Shown here one piece after another: positions 24,983-33,623 of a stretch of DNA of 64,000 nucleotides (positions within the stretch are counted from its first letter, which is position 1; each line of letters starts with the position of its first letter). Under the pieces are notes generated by a model. That model did no database searches and was not told where the DNA came from. It saw only the letters and a list, made by a program, of their open reading frames with translations. The stretch comes from Salirhabdus euzebyi (GTDB taxonomy: Bacteria; Bacillota; Bacilli; Bacillales; Alkalibacillaceae). The stretch is taken from assembly GCF_014207435.1 (NCBI RefSeq), contig NZ_JACHGH010000012.1, positions 43,695 to 107,694 on the forward strand, given 5' to 3'. The position numbers and the translations under genes were made by a program.

Positions 24983-25692
24983 TGAATTCGAAGTACGATC
25001 GTTTATTTAAGACTGGAACGAAAGAAGGGAATTTCTGGCCTGCTTTTACTGATATCTTAGCAACTATTTTACTCGTTATATTATTAATACTAATTACACT
25101 TATGTTTACGAAACAACAAGAAATAGAAGGAAAAGAAAAAGAAGTGCAAGAACAACAGGAAATTATTGACTCTTTAGTAGGCTATGAACGTGGTGTTATT
25201 GATCAGCTAGCAAAAGCGTTTCAAGAAGAAGGGGTCGATGTAGAAATTGATAAGGAATCAGGATCAATTAAATTTGATAGTGATTTACTTTTCGATTATG
25301 ATCAGGCAGGATTAAAACCTGAATTTAAGCAACAGCTTCAACAAATTATACCTATTTATGCTTCTGTACTATTAAATGATGAGAATAGGGGAGCAATTGA
25401 TCAAATTTTAATAGAAGGTCACACGGATTCAGATGGAACTTATATGTATAATTTAGAGCTATCACAAGACCGTGCTTTCAGTATCGTCAGTTATATATTA
25501 AGTAATGAATTTGGAGATTTCGCCAATAAGGATATTTTGAGAACAAAAATATCAGCCATAGGGAGATCGGAAAGTATTCCTATTCTTGTAGATGGTACAG
25601 AGGATAAAGATAAATCACGAAGAGTTGAATTGAAGTTTAGACTTTCCATGAATAGTGAAATGGAAAAAGTACTAACTGATTTAGATAATTAG
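24982..25692 (+). CDS. ZorB-like OmpA-domain stator protein
   Basis: 236 aa. Short cytoplasmic start, then one helix ~21-46 beginning FWPAFTDILATILLVIL with Asp24, the position used for proton transfer in MotB, ExbD and ZorB. A 25-residue coiled linker (EIEGKEKEVQEQQEIIDSL) leads to an OmpA/MotB-type peptidoglycan-binding domain: SDLLFDYDQAGLKP (~98), IEGHTDSDGTYMYNLELSQD (~146-165) and KSRRVELKF near the end. TAATG overlap with the upstream gene implies coupled translation. Expected to anchor a 5:2 ion-driven motor to the wall. Confidence 0.85.
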   Translation: MNSKYDRLFKTGTKEGNFWPAFTDILATILLVILLILITLMFTKQQEIEGKEKEVQEQQEIIDSLVGYERGVIDQLAKAFQEEGVDVEIDKESGSIKFDSDLLFDYDQAGLKPEFKQQLQQIIPIYASVLLNDENRGAIDQILIEGHTDSDGTYMYNLELSQDRAFSIVSYILSNEFGDFANKDILRTKISAIGRSESIPILVDGTEDKDKSRRVELKFRLSMNSEMEKVLTDLDN

Positions 25693-25695
25693 GGA

Positions 25696-25733
25696 GAATG
25701 CTAAGTGTAATTCATTTACACTTAGCATTCTTT
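25696..25733. terminator. Bidirectional terminator after the ZorAB-like pair
   Basis: GAATGCTAAGTGTAA/TTACACTTAGCATTC, loop TTCAT, T-rich tail. Confidence 0.85.
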
Positions 25734-25738
25734 ATATA

Positions 25739-26878
25739 CTATTTCTGATAAACGATATTGCCATTTATTACGGTTGTCTCTACACTATTTCGCAAATCAA
25801 ACGGATCCCCATTCCATAAAACGATATCCGCGTCTTTTCCACTTTCAATCGAACCTACGGCCTTTTCAATTCCTAAATGCATAGCAGCATGATAAGTTAT
25901 TGCCTGCATCGCAATTTTTTCGTCCAGACCATGTTTGACAGCTAAAATTGCACTGGTCATTAAATTTTCAATTGTCACGACAGGGTGATCGGTTGTAATG
26001 GCAAATGGAACGCCAGCTTTCACGTAAGCAGGTAATGTATGCCAGCCTCTATTTACTAGTTCAACTTTGGAGCGAGAGGTCATCGTTGGACCGACGGCAA
26101 CACTTACGTTATGCGCTGCAATATAATCTGCAATTAAATGTCCTTCTGTCCCATGTTCTATTGTTAAATCAATGTTAAATTCATTTTTTAGACGTAAAAC
26201 AGTAGCAATATCTTCAGCGCGGTGTGCATGGACACGAAGAGGGATTTCCATCTTTAAAACTTTCCCGATGTTCTCCATTTCTAGATTGCGTTCCTTGTTC
26301 CCGTTCTCCATTTTCATTAAATAGTTTTGTGCTTCGATAAGTTTTTTACGTAAAAGGGCTGCAACCCCCATGCGCGTCGTTGGCATATTGCCTTTGCCAC
26401 CATGAACACGTTTCGGATTTTCTCCTGTAGCTGCTTTCAATCCTGATGGGGACTTTACAACCATCTCATCTACTATCTTTCCATATGTTTTAACAATTAC
26501 CATTTCGCCACCAATTACATTAGCGCTACCCGGTAATATTTGTACTGTAGTAATTCCACCCTGCCTGGCATCCTCAAAGCCTTGATCGAACGGGTTTATG
26601 CCATCTAGTGCTCGAATTTCTGCTGTAGTAGGACTACTTGTCTCGTTAAAATCATGTCCTTCCTTGCCAATTCCTTGCTCAAAGACACCTAAATGTGTAT
26701 GTACATCAATCAAGCCTGGTGTGACAACTTTTCCAGTCGCATCGATAATGTCAACGTCATTTGAAAAGTCTTTTCGATCACTTATTTCCACAATCTTTCC
26801 GTTTTGAATTATTATTGTTTTGTTAGTGAAAGAGTTCCCTTTACCATCGTATCCTGTTGCATGTATGATCGCCTTCAT
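25739..26878 (-). CDS. Amidohydrolase (imidazolonepropionase-like)
   Basis: 379 aa, metal-dependent hydrolase with the split beta-sandwich (1-60 and C-terminal GSIESGKDADIVLWNGDP) around a TIM barrel. Metal ligands: HTH in LIDVHTHLG (~60), HAH in RVHAHRAED (~217), EHGTEGH (~240) and Asp in TTDHPVVT (~295). No metal-bridging lysine is evident, as in the imidazolonepropionase-like group. Substrate unknown. Cytoplasmic. Confidence 0.85.
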   Translation of the reverse strand: MKAIIHATGYDGKGNSFTNKTIIIQNGKIVEISDRKDFSNDVDIIDATGKVVTPGLIDVHTHLGVFEQGIGKEGHDFNETSSPTTAEIRALDGINPFDQGFEDARQGGITTVQILPGSANVIGGEMVIVKTYGKIVDEMVVKSPSGLKAATGENPKRVHGGKGNMPTTRMGVAALLRKKLIEAQNYLMKMENGNKERNLEMENIGKVLKMEIPLRVHAHRAEDIATVLRLKNEFNIDLTIEHGTEGHLIADYIAAHNVSVAVGPTMTSRSKVELVNRGWHTLPAYVKAGVPFAITTDHPVVTIENLMTSAILAVKHGLDEKIAMQAITYHAAMHLGIEKAVGSIESGKDADIVLWNGDPFDLRNSVETTVINGNIVYQK

Positions 26879-27027
26879 ATACTCACTCCATTTCTAGTTA
26901 TCTTATTGCTAGTTTACTATAATGAATGAATAGTGATAAAGGAAATCCCGTTTCTACTTATTTCTGATTATCCTATGTTTAAAAAACTACTAATAGTGAA
27001 ACACTTTAATAGAGAAAAAGAAATTAC

Positions 27028-27053
27028 TTGAATATTTTTATCGTAATATTCAA
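27028..27053. promoter_or_regulatory. Inverted repeat upstream of the AI-2E-type transporter
   Basis: TTGAATATT and AATATTCAA separated by 8 bases, 55 bases before the start codon. Possible operator or leader hairpin. Confidence 0.3.
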
Positions 27054-27107
27054 AATAGAGATAGAAGAAAATTTTGGTATAAAAAACTAGGGAATGGTAG
27101 GGTTCAT

Positions 27108-28199
27108 ATGGGAATAACGAAAACTAAATGGTTTCAAGTAAGTATTAGTATTATTTTATTTCTAATTATTGTTTGGTTAATGAATGAGGTGCAATTTGTT
27201 TTTACGCCTCTTGTTATATTTGCTCAAACGTTATTTGCACCATTTTTAATTGCTGGACTTCTTTTTTATTTATGTAGACCATTTATAAATCTATTAGAGA
27301 AATTCAAAGTACCTAGAAAGTTAGGAATACTAACATTGTTTCTCATCTTTATTTGTATTTTTACGATTATTATTTCCCTAATTGGTCCTGTAGTGCAGAA
27401 GCAGTTTACTAATTTAGTAAGCAATGTCCCAGAAATGATAGACGTTGTAGAAGAGGGAATTACTTATTGGCAAGAAAACCAACAATTCATTCCTGAATTT
27501 GTCAAAGATGGAGTAGAGTATGTTGGCGATAGGTTAGAGACTATTATTTTATCTACGGGTTCTTTTATTGGTTCCTTTTTAGGAAATCTAATTGGTTTTA
27601 TCATATCTCTTGCGATTGTTCCTTTTATATTATTTTACATGTTAAGCGATCGCGACAAATTTGCTCCTAATGTTACCCGTTTTTTTCCAAAATCTAGAGC
27701 GGATGATATACGAAATGTACTAAGGGATATGGATGATGCATTAGCAAGTTATATTCAAGGTCAGTTGATCGTTAGTACATTTGTGGGTGTTGTGCTATAT
27801 ATTGGTTATTTAATAATTGACCTGGATTATTCCTTACTTCTTGCTCTGTTTGGAATGGTAACAAATGTTATTCCATTTTTAGGTCCTTTTCTAGCAGTAA
27901 TCCCTGCGATTATAGCTGCTTGGTTCCAGGATCCTATCATGGTTTTATATGTAATCATAGTGATGGTGGTTGCACAACAGGCTGAGAGTAATCTTATTTC
28001 TCCAACTGTTATGGGAAGAGCACTAAATATTCATCCGCTAACTATTATCTTATTGATCTTAGTCGGGGGAAATCTAGCGGGGATACTAGGTATGATCTTA
28101 ATTATTCCTACGTATGCTGTCAGTAAAGTAATCGTAAAACATACGTATAAGTTAATTGTCATTAGAAGAGAAGAACTAAAAAGTAAAATTGAAGTGTAA
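27108..28199 (+). CDS. AI-2E family transporter
   Basis: 363 aa with about eight helices: paired N-terminal helices (~10-55), a third near 72-92, a soluble segment (~95-155), and the characteristic C-terminal block of four or five helices. Family marks include IVPFILFYMLSDRDKF (~178-193), SYIQGQLIVS (~217-226) and GNLAGILGMILIIPTYA (~325-341). The family includes AI-2 exporters (TqsA) and Na+/H+ antiporters; which applies is unclear. Known relatives in Bacillus are YueF, YubA and YtvI. Confidence 0.85.
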   Translation: MGITKTKWFQVSISIILFLIIVWLMNEVQFVFTPLVIFAQTLFAPFLIAGLLFYLCRPFINLLEKFKVPRKLGILTLFLIFICIFTIIISLIGPVVQKQFTNLVSNVPEMIDVVEEGITYWQENQQFIPEFVKDGVEYVGDRLETIILSTGSFIGSFLGNLIGFIISLAIVPFILFYMLSDRDKFAPNVTRFFPKSRADDIRNVLRDMDDALASYIQGQLIVSTFVGVVLYIGYLIIDLDYSLLLALFGMVTNVIPFLGPFLAVIPAIIAAWFQDPIMVLYVIIVMVVAQQAESNLISPTVMGRALNIHPLTIILLILVGGNLAGILGMILIIPTYAVSKVIVKHTYKLIVIRREELKSKIEV

Positions 28200-28200
28200 C

Positions 28201-28238
28201 AAAAAGGCCTTATCCCAATTATCGGATAAGGCCTTTTT
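28201..28238 (+). terminator. Terminator of the AI-2E-type gene
   Basis: AAAAAGGCCTTATCC/GGATAAGGCCTTTTT, 8-base loop. Confidence 0.9.
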
Positions 28239-28277
28239 GATGGTCGTTTTCTAAAAAAATTGATGCTTTGTTTCCTT

Positions 28278-28465
28278 AAACTGCGACATAACTATAGCTC
28301 TGCATTTTGATGAGTGCATACGACCGCTTCGGCAGAATACTTCGCTTTCCACGGGCACGGCCTCAGCCTCCTCGCGGAAAACCACCGCTTCGGGGTCTTC
28401 AGACACGTGCTATCCCGTAGGAGTCTGCGTATTCTGCCTACGCTTGTAGTAATTATCTGATTAAA
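28278..28465 (+). repeat. Terminal-inverted-repeat element family, copy A (right end missing)
   Basis: Starts AAACTGCGACATAACTA, a variant of the 19-bp end of the complete copy at 41223. Shares CCGCTTCGGCAG, ACGGCCTCAGCCTCCTCGCGG and GGGGTCTTCAGACACGTGCT with it, then diverges; no right terminal repeat is found. Confidence 0.65.
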
Positions 28466-28687
28466 GGGTAGTGAAAATTATAAAACCGTTCGTGAGGATT
28501 CGTACTTACACTTTAGCTATTTCAACTCTGTTCCAACCATTAGTACTTCGAATTAAAACAGTATAGAACACATTCTTAGCGAAGGAAATACACGTAGACT
28601 CCTACGGGACAGCGAAGACGTTGAGACCCCACAGCGATGCAGTGCACCCCTAATGTTGGACACTTATTCGACAATAGGAGGTCCTGA

Positions 28688-29209
28688 ATGGGAAGGTTTA
28701 CGAGCACAGAAAAACATATAGCGGTACAGCGTTATTTAAAGGGAAACATTAGTTACCGGGACTTAGCGAAAGAAATGGGAATAGACCAATCCGTCCTACG
28801 TTATTGGGTAAAATTATACGAATATCACGGAAATGCAGCCTTCATCTTTCCCTATACAAACTACCCACTTGACTTTAAACTAAGAGTAATTAAGTTTCTC
28901 GAAGAGACTAAACATTCTCTTCGAGAGGCGTCGGCGATTTTTCACATCCCTGATTACTCCATGGTCCGGAGGTGGAAGAAAAAATGGGAAATGGGAGGTT
29001 TCGATGCCCTTAAACCAACAGGAGAGAGGAATCCCATTATGACGACTCATAATAAGAATAATACGAAGAAAGAAAGCCCTACTACAGATTCTATGGAGAA
29101 GATGCAGAAAGAGCTTGAATTTCTACGTATGGAGAATGCTTATCTAAAAAAGTTGAATGCCTTAGTTCAAAACAAGGAGAAATCACCAAAAAAGACAAAG
29201 CGAAAGTAG
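28688..29209 (+). CDS. IS3-family OrfA (HTH)
   Basis: 173 aa, the standard IS150 OrfA size. Two HTH units: ISYRDLAKEMGIDQSVLRYW (~20-40) and HSLREASAIFHIPDYSMVRR (~78-97), then a coiled coil (MEKMQKELEFLRMENAYLKK). AGGAGGTCCTGA ribosome site before ATG. AAAAAAG at 29146-29152 allows -1 slippage into orfB. Confidence 0.92.
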   Translation: MGRFTSTEKHIAVQRYLKGNISYRDLAKEMGIDQSVLRYWVKLYEYHGNAAFIFPYTNYPLDFKLRVIKFLEETKHSLREASAIFHIPDYSMVRRWKKKWEMGGFDALKPTGERNPIMTTHNKNNTKKESPTTDSMEKMQKELEFLRMENAYLKKLNALVQNKEKSPKKTKRK

Positions 29210-30045
29210 TCTATGAACTAAGGGAAGAATTCTCGGTGAAAGATCTTTTACAGTTGGCAGGTATACCACGTAGTACGTACTATTATTGGGTTGAAACCTT
29301 TAATCGTCCTGACAAAGATGCAGAATTAAAAACATTGATTGAAGAAATATATCATGAACATAGAGGGCGTTATGGTTACCGTCGTATTAAGATGGAACTA
29401 GAAAATAAGGGACATAAGGTAAATCATAAAAAAGTTCAAAGATTAATGAAAGAGCTCGGATTAAAAAGTATCATACGTATTAAAAAATATCGCTCCTATA
29501 AAGGAACGGTTGGAAAAAAAGCTCCCAATATACTGGACCGTGATTTCCATGCAAAAAAACCAAATGAAAAGTGGGTAACGGATATTACTGAATTTAAACT
29601 GTTTGGGGAGAAACTCTATCTATCCCCTATTCTCGATTTATTTAATGGGGAGATAATCACATATTCGATTGGTTCCAGACCAACATACTCCCTTGTCTCA
29701 GAAATGTTAGAGAAATCCTTTGAACGAATAACAGGTGAGGATCAGTTAATTCTCCACTCGGATCAAGGGTGGCATTACCAAATGAAACAGTATCGTTACA
29801 CTTTAAGGGAACGCGGAATAAAACAGAGTATGTCACGTAAAGGAAACTGTTACGATAACGCTGTAATAGAGAACTTCTTCGGAATTATGAAGTCAGAATT
29901 CCTTTACCTCAACTATTTTGAAAGTGTAGATCATTTTAAACAAGAGCTTGAGGAATATATGAATTATTATAATAACAAAAGGATAAAAGCAAAATTAAAA
30001 GGCAAGAGTCCGATTCAATATCGAATTCTTACCCAAGCTGCTTAA
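29149..30045 (+). CDS. IS3-family transposase OrfB, made by -1 frameshift
   Basis: Reading enters at the slippery site and runs to TAA ending 30045; an internal ATG at 29236 exists. HTH_21 region LLQLAGIPRSTYYYW, then HRGRYGYRRIKMEL, and the DDE triad: Asp in WVTDITEFK, Asp in HSDQGWHYQ, Glu in ENFFGIMKSE. Ends KGKSPIQYRILTQAA. Confidence 0.92.
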   Translation, partial: KVECLSSKQGEITKKDKAKVVYELREEFSVKDLLQLAGIPRSTYYYWVETFNRPDKDAELKTLIEEIYHEHRGRYGYRRIKMELENKGHKVNHKKVQRLMKELGLKSIIRIKKYRSYKGTVGKKAPNILDRDFHAKKPNEKWVTDITEFKLFGEKLYLSPILDLFNGEIITYSIGSRPTYSLVSEMLEKSFERITGEDQLILHSDQGWHYQMKQYRYTLRERGIKQSMSRKGNCYDNAVIENFFGIMKSEFLYLNYFESVDHFKQELEEYMNYYNNKRIKAKLKGKSPIQYRILTQAA

Positions 30046-30181
30046 AAATAAATGTGTCTAATTTTTTGGGGTCACTTCACGAGCGTTCTGTGCGAGTGAG
30101 GAGGCTCAGCGCGAGCCCGTGGAAAGCGTAGTGTATTTCCGTAGCGGCTGGAATTAAAGTTCAATGGTTACGTCGCATTTT

Positions 30182-30380
30182 CCATCAATTCTGATACAAA
30201 AACGACCTGTTATACGAGTGAAATTTTTTGATAGATAATAAAAGTATAATACCGCCTTTCGAGTAAAAGATCTTATTACTCTAACTCTAGCAAAAACAGG
30301 ACTTTACTTCTATTATCCCAGTCCCACGCATATAAGTAGAAAAAAAGCTACTTCTAGCTTTTAATGCGGGGGATAATGAT
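30182..30380. other. Intergenic upstream of capA
   Basis: About 200 AT-rich bases with no ORF. GCGGGGGATAATGAT supplies the capA ribosome site. Confidence 0.4.
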
Positions 30381-31502
30381 ATGAACAAGTTTATTATTAG
30401 TATAGGGTTGGTAGTTTTGGCTACTCTCTCTATTATTGGATTTGTTATGACATCTCATGGGCAAAGCAAAAATCTTCAAGGTTATGCAACTCATAGTGTT
30501 AATATCGTTAAGATGAAAACAAAAACACATTCATTAGATGATTTTAACTTACTACCAAAGGAACCTATTACTGTATTATTTGCAGGGGATACACTGTTTG
30601 ATTGGTCTGTTAAAACAGCTGTACAACTTCATGGGCCTGATTATCCGTTTGCCTTTGTGAAAGATGAAGTTAAAGAAGCTGATATTTCGATTCTAAACTT
30701 AGAAACTGCTGTAACAAAAGAGAAAGAAAAAGATCCTTCTCAGCTATACAACTTTAAATCAGATCCTATTGCATTACAAGGGGTAAAGAATGCGGGTTTC
30801 GACGCAGTTTCCATTGCTAATAATCATGCACTGGATTATCAAGTTGATGGTTTTTTAGACACGATGAATTATTTGAGGGAATACGAATTAGACTATTTTG
30901 GTGGTGGAAAAAATAAAGAAGAAGCCTACGAGGCTCTCACTGTTGAGTTAAAGGGAAGGAACATCAAGTTTTTAGGATTTTCTCGATTCATCCCAGCAGT
31001 ACATTGGTATGAAGGGGAGGGACCAGTAATAGCTAGCGGTTACCAAAGAGAAAGGGTAATACAAACAATTGAAGAAGAGGCAGTGGATACTGACGTCTTA
31101 TTTGTATACATACATTGGGGAGTTGAAGGAAATAATAAACCAGAGGAATGGCAACGTGACTATGCAAGAAAAATGATTGATGCAGGTGCGGATGCGATTA
31201 TTGGTGCCCACCCTCATGTTTTACAAGGATTCGAATACTATAAAGGCAAACCAATTGCCTATTCACTTGGTAATTTTCTTTTTCCAGACTATGTAAGTGG
31301 AAAGACAGCACAAACAGGATTACTAACGGTTACCATAGATGGTGACTTGATGAAGATGAAGTTTAATCCATATATTATCAAGGCAAACCAGATTCATCCG
31401 TTAGAAGGGACGAAGGACCAAGAAATATTAAAATACTTAGAAGATATTTCATATGGAATTGACATAGAAGATTATGAAATAGCAGTACCTAATAGTCAAT
31501 AA
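30381..31502 (+). CDS. CapA family protein (PGA_cap metallophosphatase fold)
   Basis: 373 aa. One N-terminal helix (~4-24) anchors an extracytoplasmic domain. CapA motifs: LFAGDTLFDW (~67), ILNLETAVT (~99-107), ANNHALDY (~143-150), VYIHWGVEGN (~240), GAHPHVLQGFEYYKGKPIAY (~269-288) and SLGNFLFP. Asp, His and Asn residues of the binuclear metal centre are retained. CapA is needed for poly-gamma-glutamate capsule export, but isolated copies are common and no capBC genes are here, so the role is unsettled. Confidence 0.85.
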   Translation: MNKFIISIGLVVLATLSIIGFVMTSHGQSKNLQGYATHSVNIVKMKTKTHSLDDFNLLPKEPITVLFAGDTLFDWSVKTAVQLHGPDYPFAFVKDEVKEADISILNLETAVTKEKEKDPSQLYNFKSDPIALQGVKNAGFDAVSIANNHALDYQVDGFLDTMNYLREYELDYFGGGKNKEEAYEALTVELKGRNIKFLGFSRFIPAVHWYEGEGPVIASGYQRERVIQTIEEEAVDTDVLFVYIHWGVEGNNKPEEWQRDYARKMIDAGADAIIGAHPHVLQGFEYYKGKPIAYSLGNFLFPDYVSGKTAQTGLLTVTIDGDLMKMKFNPYIIKANQIHPLEGTKDQEILKYLEDISYGIDIEDYEIAVPNSQ

Positions 31503-31510
31503 ACACGTAA

Positions 31511-31547
31511 CTCTCTAGCAAAGTTTTGTTGCTAGAGGGTTTCTTTT
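31511..31547 (+). terminator. Terminator of capA
   Basis: CTCTAGCAA/TTGCTAGAG stem followed by TTTCTTTTT. Confidence 0.75.
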
Positions 31548-31575
31548 TACCGATTCGAAAAGGAATGAGTTGTAT

Positions 31576-31584
31576 TTTGTCGAA
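31576..31584. promoter_or_regulatory. Possible Spo0A box
   Basis: TTTGTCGAA, identical to the Spo0A box core, 42 bases before the YwaF-type gene. Isolated match. Confidence 0.3.
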
Positions 31585-31625
31585 TATAAATTCAGAAGAT
31601 TGTTTCATAGGGGGTTCTAAAATTC

Positions 31626-32357
31626 ATGTTCGAAAAATATTTTTCTTATACGTATAAGGGAGAGCCATTTATTCTTTTTTCATGGACCCACCTAATTATG
31701 TTAGTACTTACTTTATTGATATTAGGCTTTTTAATTATTTTTAGGCGTACCTTACAAAAAACAAAAAATCGTTTTCCTATTAAATGGTCCATAATCATAT
31801 TACTCATACTAAGTGAAATTTCATTAAATATTTGGTACGTCAGTACTGGCGCATGGAATATACAAGAAACGTTACCATTACAGCTTTGTACTATTTCACT
31901 AATATTAAGTGTTTTTATGCTTTTATTTAAGTCCTATAAATTATTTGAAGTCGTATATTTTTTAGGTATTGCTGGAGCTATTCAAGCATTGTTAACGCCA
32001 GAGCTATTTTTTGGCTTTCCCCATTATCGCTTTTTTCATTTCTTTATAGCGCATATGGCAATTGTTTTTGCATCAGTATATATGGTTTTAATTGAAAATT
32101 ATCGTCCAACTGTTAAATCAATTTGGAGAGCTATGCTGGCATTAAATATAATTGCTTTCTTCGTATTTATAATAAATAAAATTATTGGTTCAAATTACAT
32201 GTTCTTAGCTCATAAACCAGACAATCCAAGTTTACTAGATTATTTGCCTTCATTTCCTTGGTATATTTTATACTTAGAATTAATTGCACTTGGGTTGTTT
32301 ATCCTTTTATATCTACCATTTTTATTCCCAATAAAAAACACCAGAGAAAGAAAATGA
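31626..32357 (+). CDS. YwaF/TIGR02206 family integral membrane protein
   Basis: 243 aa, seven predicted helices. Family marks: LFSWTHLIMLVLTLLILG (~17-35), TLPLQLCTISLILSVFML (~88-105), GIAGAIQALLTPEL (~117-130) and FFIAHMAIVFASVYMVL (~139-155), with a charged SWTH and QLC pattern typical of TIGR02206. Function of the family is unknown. GGGGGTTC precedes ATG by a few bases. Confidence 0.82.
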   Translation: MFEKYFSYTYKGEPFILFSWTHLIMLVLTLLILGFLIIFRRTLQKTKNRFPIKWSIIILLILSEISLNIWYVSTGAWNIQETLPLQLCTISLILSVFMLLFKSYKLFEVVYFLGIAGAIQALLTPELFFGFPHYRFFHFFIAHMAIVFASVYMVLIENYRPTVKSIWRAMLALNIIAFFVFIINKIIGSNYMFLAHKPDNPSLLDYLPSFPWYILYLELIALGLFILLYLPFLFPIKNTRERK

Positions 32358-32441
32358 CCTTTTTATAGGGAAAAGTGTTTTCAATTGAGAAAAAATGGAT
32401 TAACATTAAGTGTATATTTCATATTTCTGGGGGCCTCCAAA

Positions 32442-32636
32442 ATGATCAAACTCTTTTCTGTCGGTTTATTTTTAGGTTTAACTATTGGATTCATAGGAGG
32501 TTTTTTCACAGACGGTTTATTCCATCCTGATTTTTTTATTGTTTCTCTCTTAATATGCTATGTAGTACTCTTTGCGTTGGAGATACGAAAAGGAAAAACA
32601 ACTGAAAAGCCTGAATCAGATGACCTTCCAATGTAA
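32442..32636 (+). CDS. Small two-helix membrane protein
   Basis: 64 aa from ATG 32442 (GGGGG eight bases upstream); a TTG at 32385 would add 19 residues. Helices ~4-24 and ~33-49, then a charged tail (EIRKGKTTEKPESDDLPM). No family recognised. Confidence 0.5.
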   Translation: MIKLFSVGLFLGLTIGFIGGFFTDGLFHPDFFIVSLLICYVVLFALEIRKGKTTEKPESDDLPM

Positions 32637-32763
32637 GGGTTGAAGAGGTAAAAGGGATAAAGTGTATGGTAGGATTTTCTAAAAAAATAAAAAAAATAAA
32701 AGAAATTATAGAATCCTTTTGAAGAATGATGTATAGTTTCATAAGAGAGAGGAGTAAAGTGAA

Positions 32764-33348
32764 ATGGCTGATATTTATATTTTGCTTACAAAAACTGGTT
32801 CGATCTTTTCACAGACAATCGGTTTATATACAAAAGCACCGTATAATCATGTTTCAATTTCTCTTAATAAAGAGTTAACTGAACTCTATAGTTTTGGTAG
32901 AAAAAAACCATATAATCCAATGAGAGCTGGCTTTGTTAAAGAATGTGTCAATAATGGTGGAATATATGCTAGATTCCCAGACACTACTTGTGAACTATAT
33001 TCCTTACAAGTAAGTGATCGTCAAAAAGAAAAAATGGCGAGAGTTATTGATCACTTTAAAAAGAACGCAAATCATTACAGGTATAATTTTTTAGGAATCG
33101 CTACAGTTCCATTTGGAAAATCAATAGAGAGAAGTAATGCTTATTTCTGTTCTCAGTTTGTGGCAACAGTCCTAAAAATATCTGGAGTTCATGTATGGAA
33201 CAAACCCCCTGGCTTAATCACCCCAGATGAGTGCAGGAATTCAGTAAAATTAACAAAGGTCTTTGAAGGCCCGTTAAGTCAATATGTTGATTCCTTGTGT
33301 TCAAATTCAGAAGAGAGTATCCCCATGCATCAAGTGGTGCAAATTTAA
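32764..33348 (+). CDS. YiiX/permuted papain-like hydrolase family protein
   Basis: 194 aa. Permuted NlpC/P60-papain fold: N-terminal DIYILLTKTGSIFSQTIG, catalytic-type His in YNHVSISL (~29), and Cys in YFCSQFVATVLKISG (~130), followed by PPGLITPDEC. No signal peptide, so cytoplasmic. Relatives (YycO, YiiX) are thought to be amidases or peptidases of uncertain substrate. GAGAGGAG ribosome site. Confidence 0.75.
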   Translation: MADIYILLTKTGSIFSQTIGLYTKAPYNHVSISLNKELTELYSFGRKKPYNPMRAGFVKECVNNGGIYARFPDTTCELYSLQVSDRQKEKMARVIDHFKKNANHYRYNFLGIATVPFGKSIERSNAYFCSQFVATVLKISGVHVWNKPPGLITPDECRNSVKLTKVFEGPLSQYVDSLCSNSEESIPMHQVVQI

Positions 33349-33407
33349 AATTTTTAAGTTTTAATGCTATTATAAAATATGTTATATTTTAACTAACAAC
33401 TTAATTA

Positions 33408-33506
33408 CTTATCTTGAGTGGAGGAGAGAACTGGCTCTTTGATTCCACAGCAACCTGCGAAATGCAAGGTGCTACAACCAGCAAAGCAATTGCTTTGGGT
33501 GATAAG
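33408..33506 (+). promoter_or_regulatory. S-box (SAM-I) riboswitch aptamer
   Basis: P1 CTTATC (33408-33413) with GATAAG (33501-33506). Between them are the S-box landmarks: GAGTGGAGG, AACTGGCTC, a GAT...CCAC segment, AGCAACCTGC with GCAAGGTGCTA (P3), ACCAGC and P4 GCAAAGCAATTGCTTTG. Layout and order match SAM-I riboswitches that stop transcription when S-adenosylmethionine is plentiful. Confidence 0.92.
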
Positions 33507-33523
33507 GATCGGCTTATATTATT

Positions 33524-33557
33524 AGGTTCTTTTCCCATTGGTGAAAAGAACCTTTTT
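33524..33557 (+). terminator. Riboswitch-controlled terminator
   Basis: AGGTTCTTTT/AAAAGAACCT, 10-base loop, T5 tail, 17 bases after the S-box P1 and 67 bases before the gene it controls. This is the expression platform. Confidence 0.88.
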
Positions 33558-33623
33558 ATGTTGTATGCCTTTCTCCTGAATCCTAGGCAAATTAAGGAAA
33601 AATGTAAAGGAGAGATGTTAATA

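Larger units (their letters stand above)
28638..30079 (+). mobile_element. IS3-family (IS150 group) insertion sequence
   Basis: 1442 bp. Left end TGCAGTGCACCCC...TTGGACAC, right end inverted TGAAGTGACCCC...TTAGACAC (18 of 26 match, TG...CA termini). Flanked by a 3-bp duplication CGA (28635-28637, 30080-30082). Encodes orfA and orfB with an A6G slippery site at 29146-29152. Different subgroup from the element at 6.6 kb. Both frames intact. Confidence 0.92.
28575..30181. repeat. Terminal-inverted-repeat element family, copy B, interrupted by IS
   Basis: Left piece 28575-28637 and right piece 30083-30181 together match the copy at the window end (63871-64000, inverted): GGGACAGCGAAGACGTTGAG, then GTGAGGAGGCTCAGCGCGAG, CCCGTGGAAAGCGTAGTGTA and the terminal GGTTACGTCGCATTTT. 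The IS3-family element is lodged between them. Confidence 0.7.

Noticed and set aside
23183..25692. Full Zorya defence system
   Set aside because: Only the A/B-like pair is present; no ZorC, ZorD or ZorE gene in the window, so the system name is not applied.
28278..28465. CRISPR-like repeat array
   Set aside because: Similar sequence blocks in this area are copies of one dispersed element, not regularly spaced short repeats with unique spacers.
30381..31502. Poly-gamma-glutamate capsule operon
   Set aside because: CapA-type gene stands alone with its own terminator; no capB or capC nearby.
33414..33623. N-terminal 70 codons of the 180-aa open frame
   Set aside because: This part reads through the S-box aptamer and terminator; the real gene starts at 33624 with a proper ribosome site.
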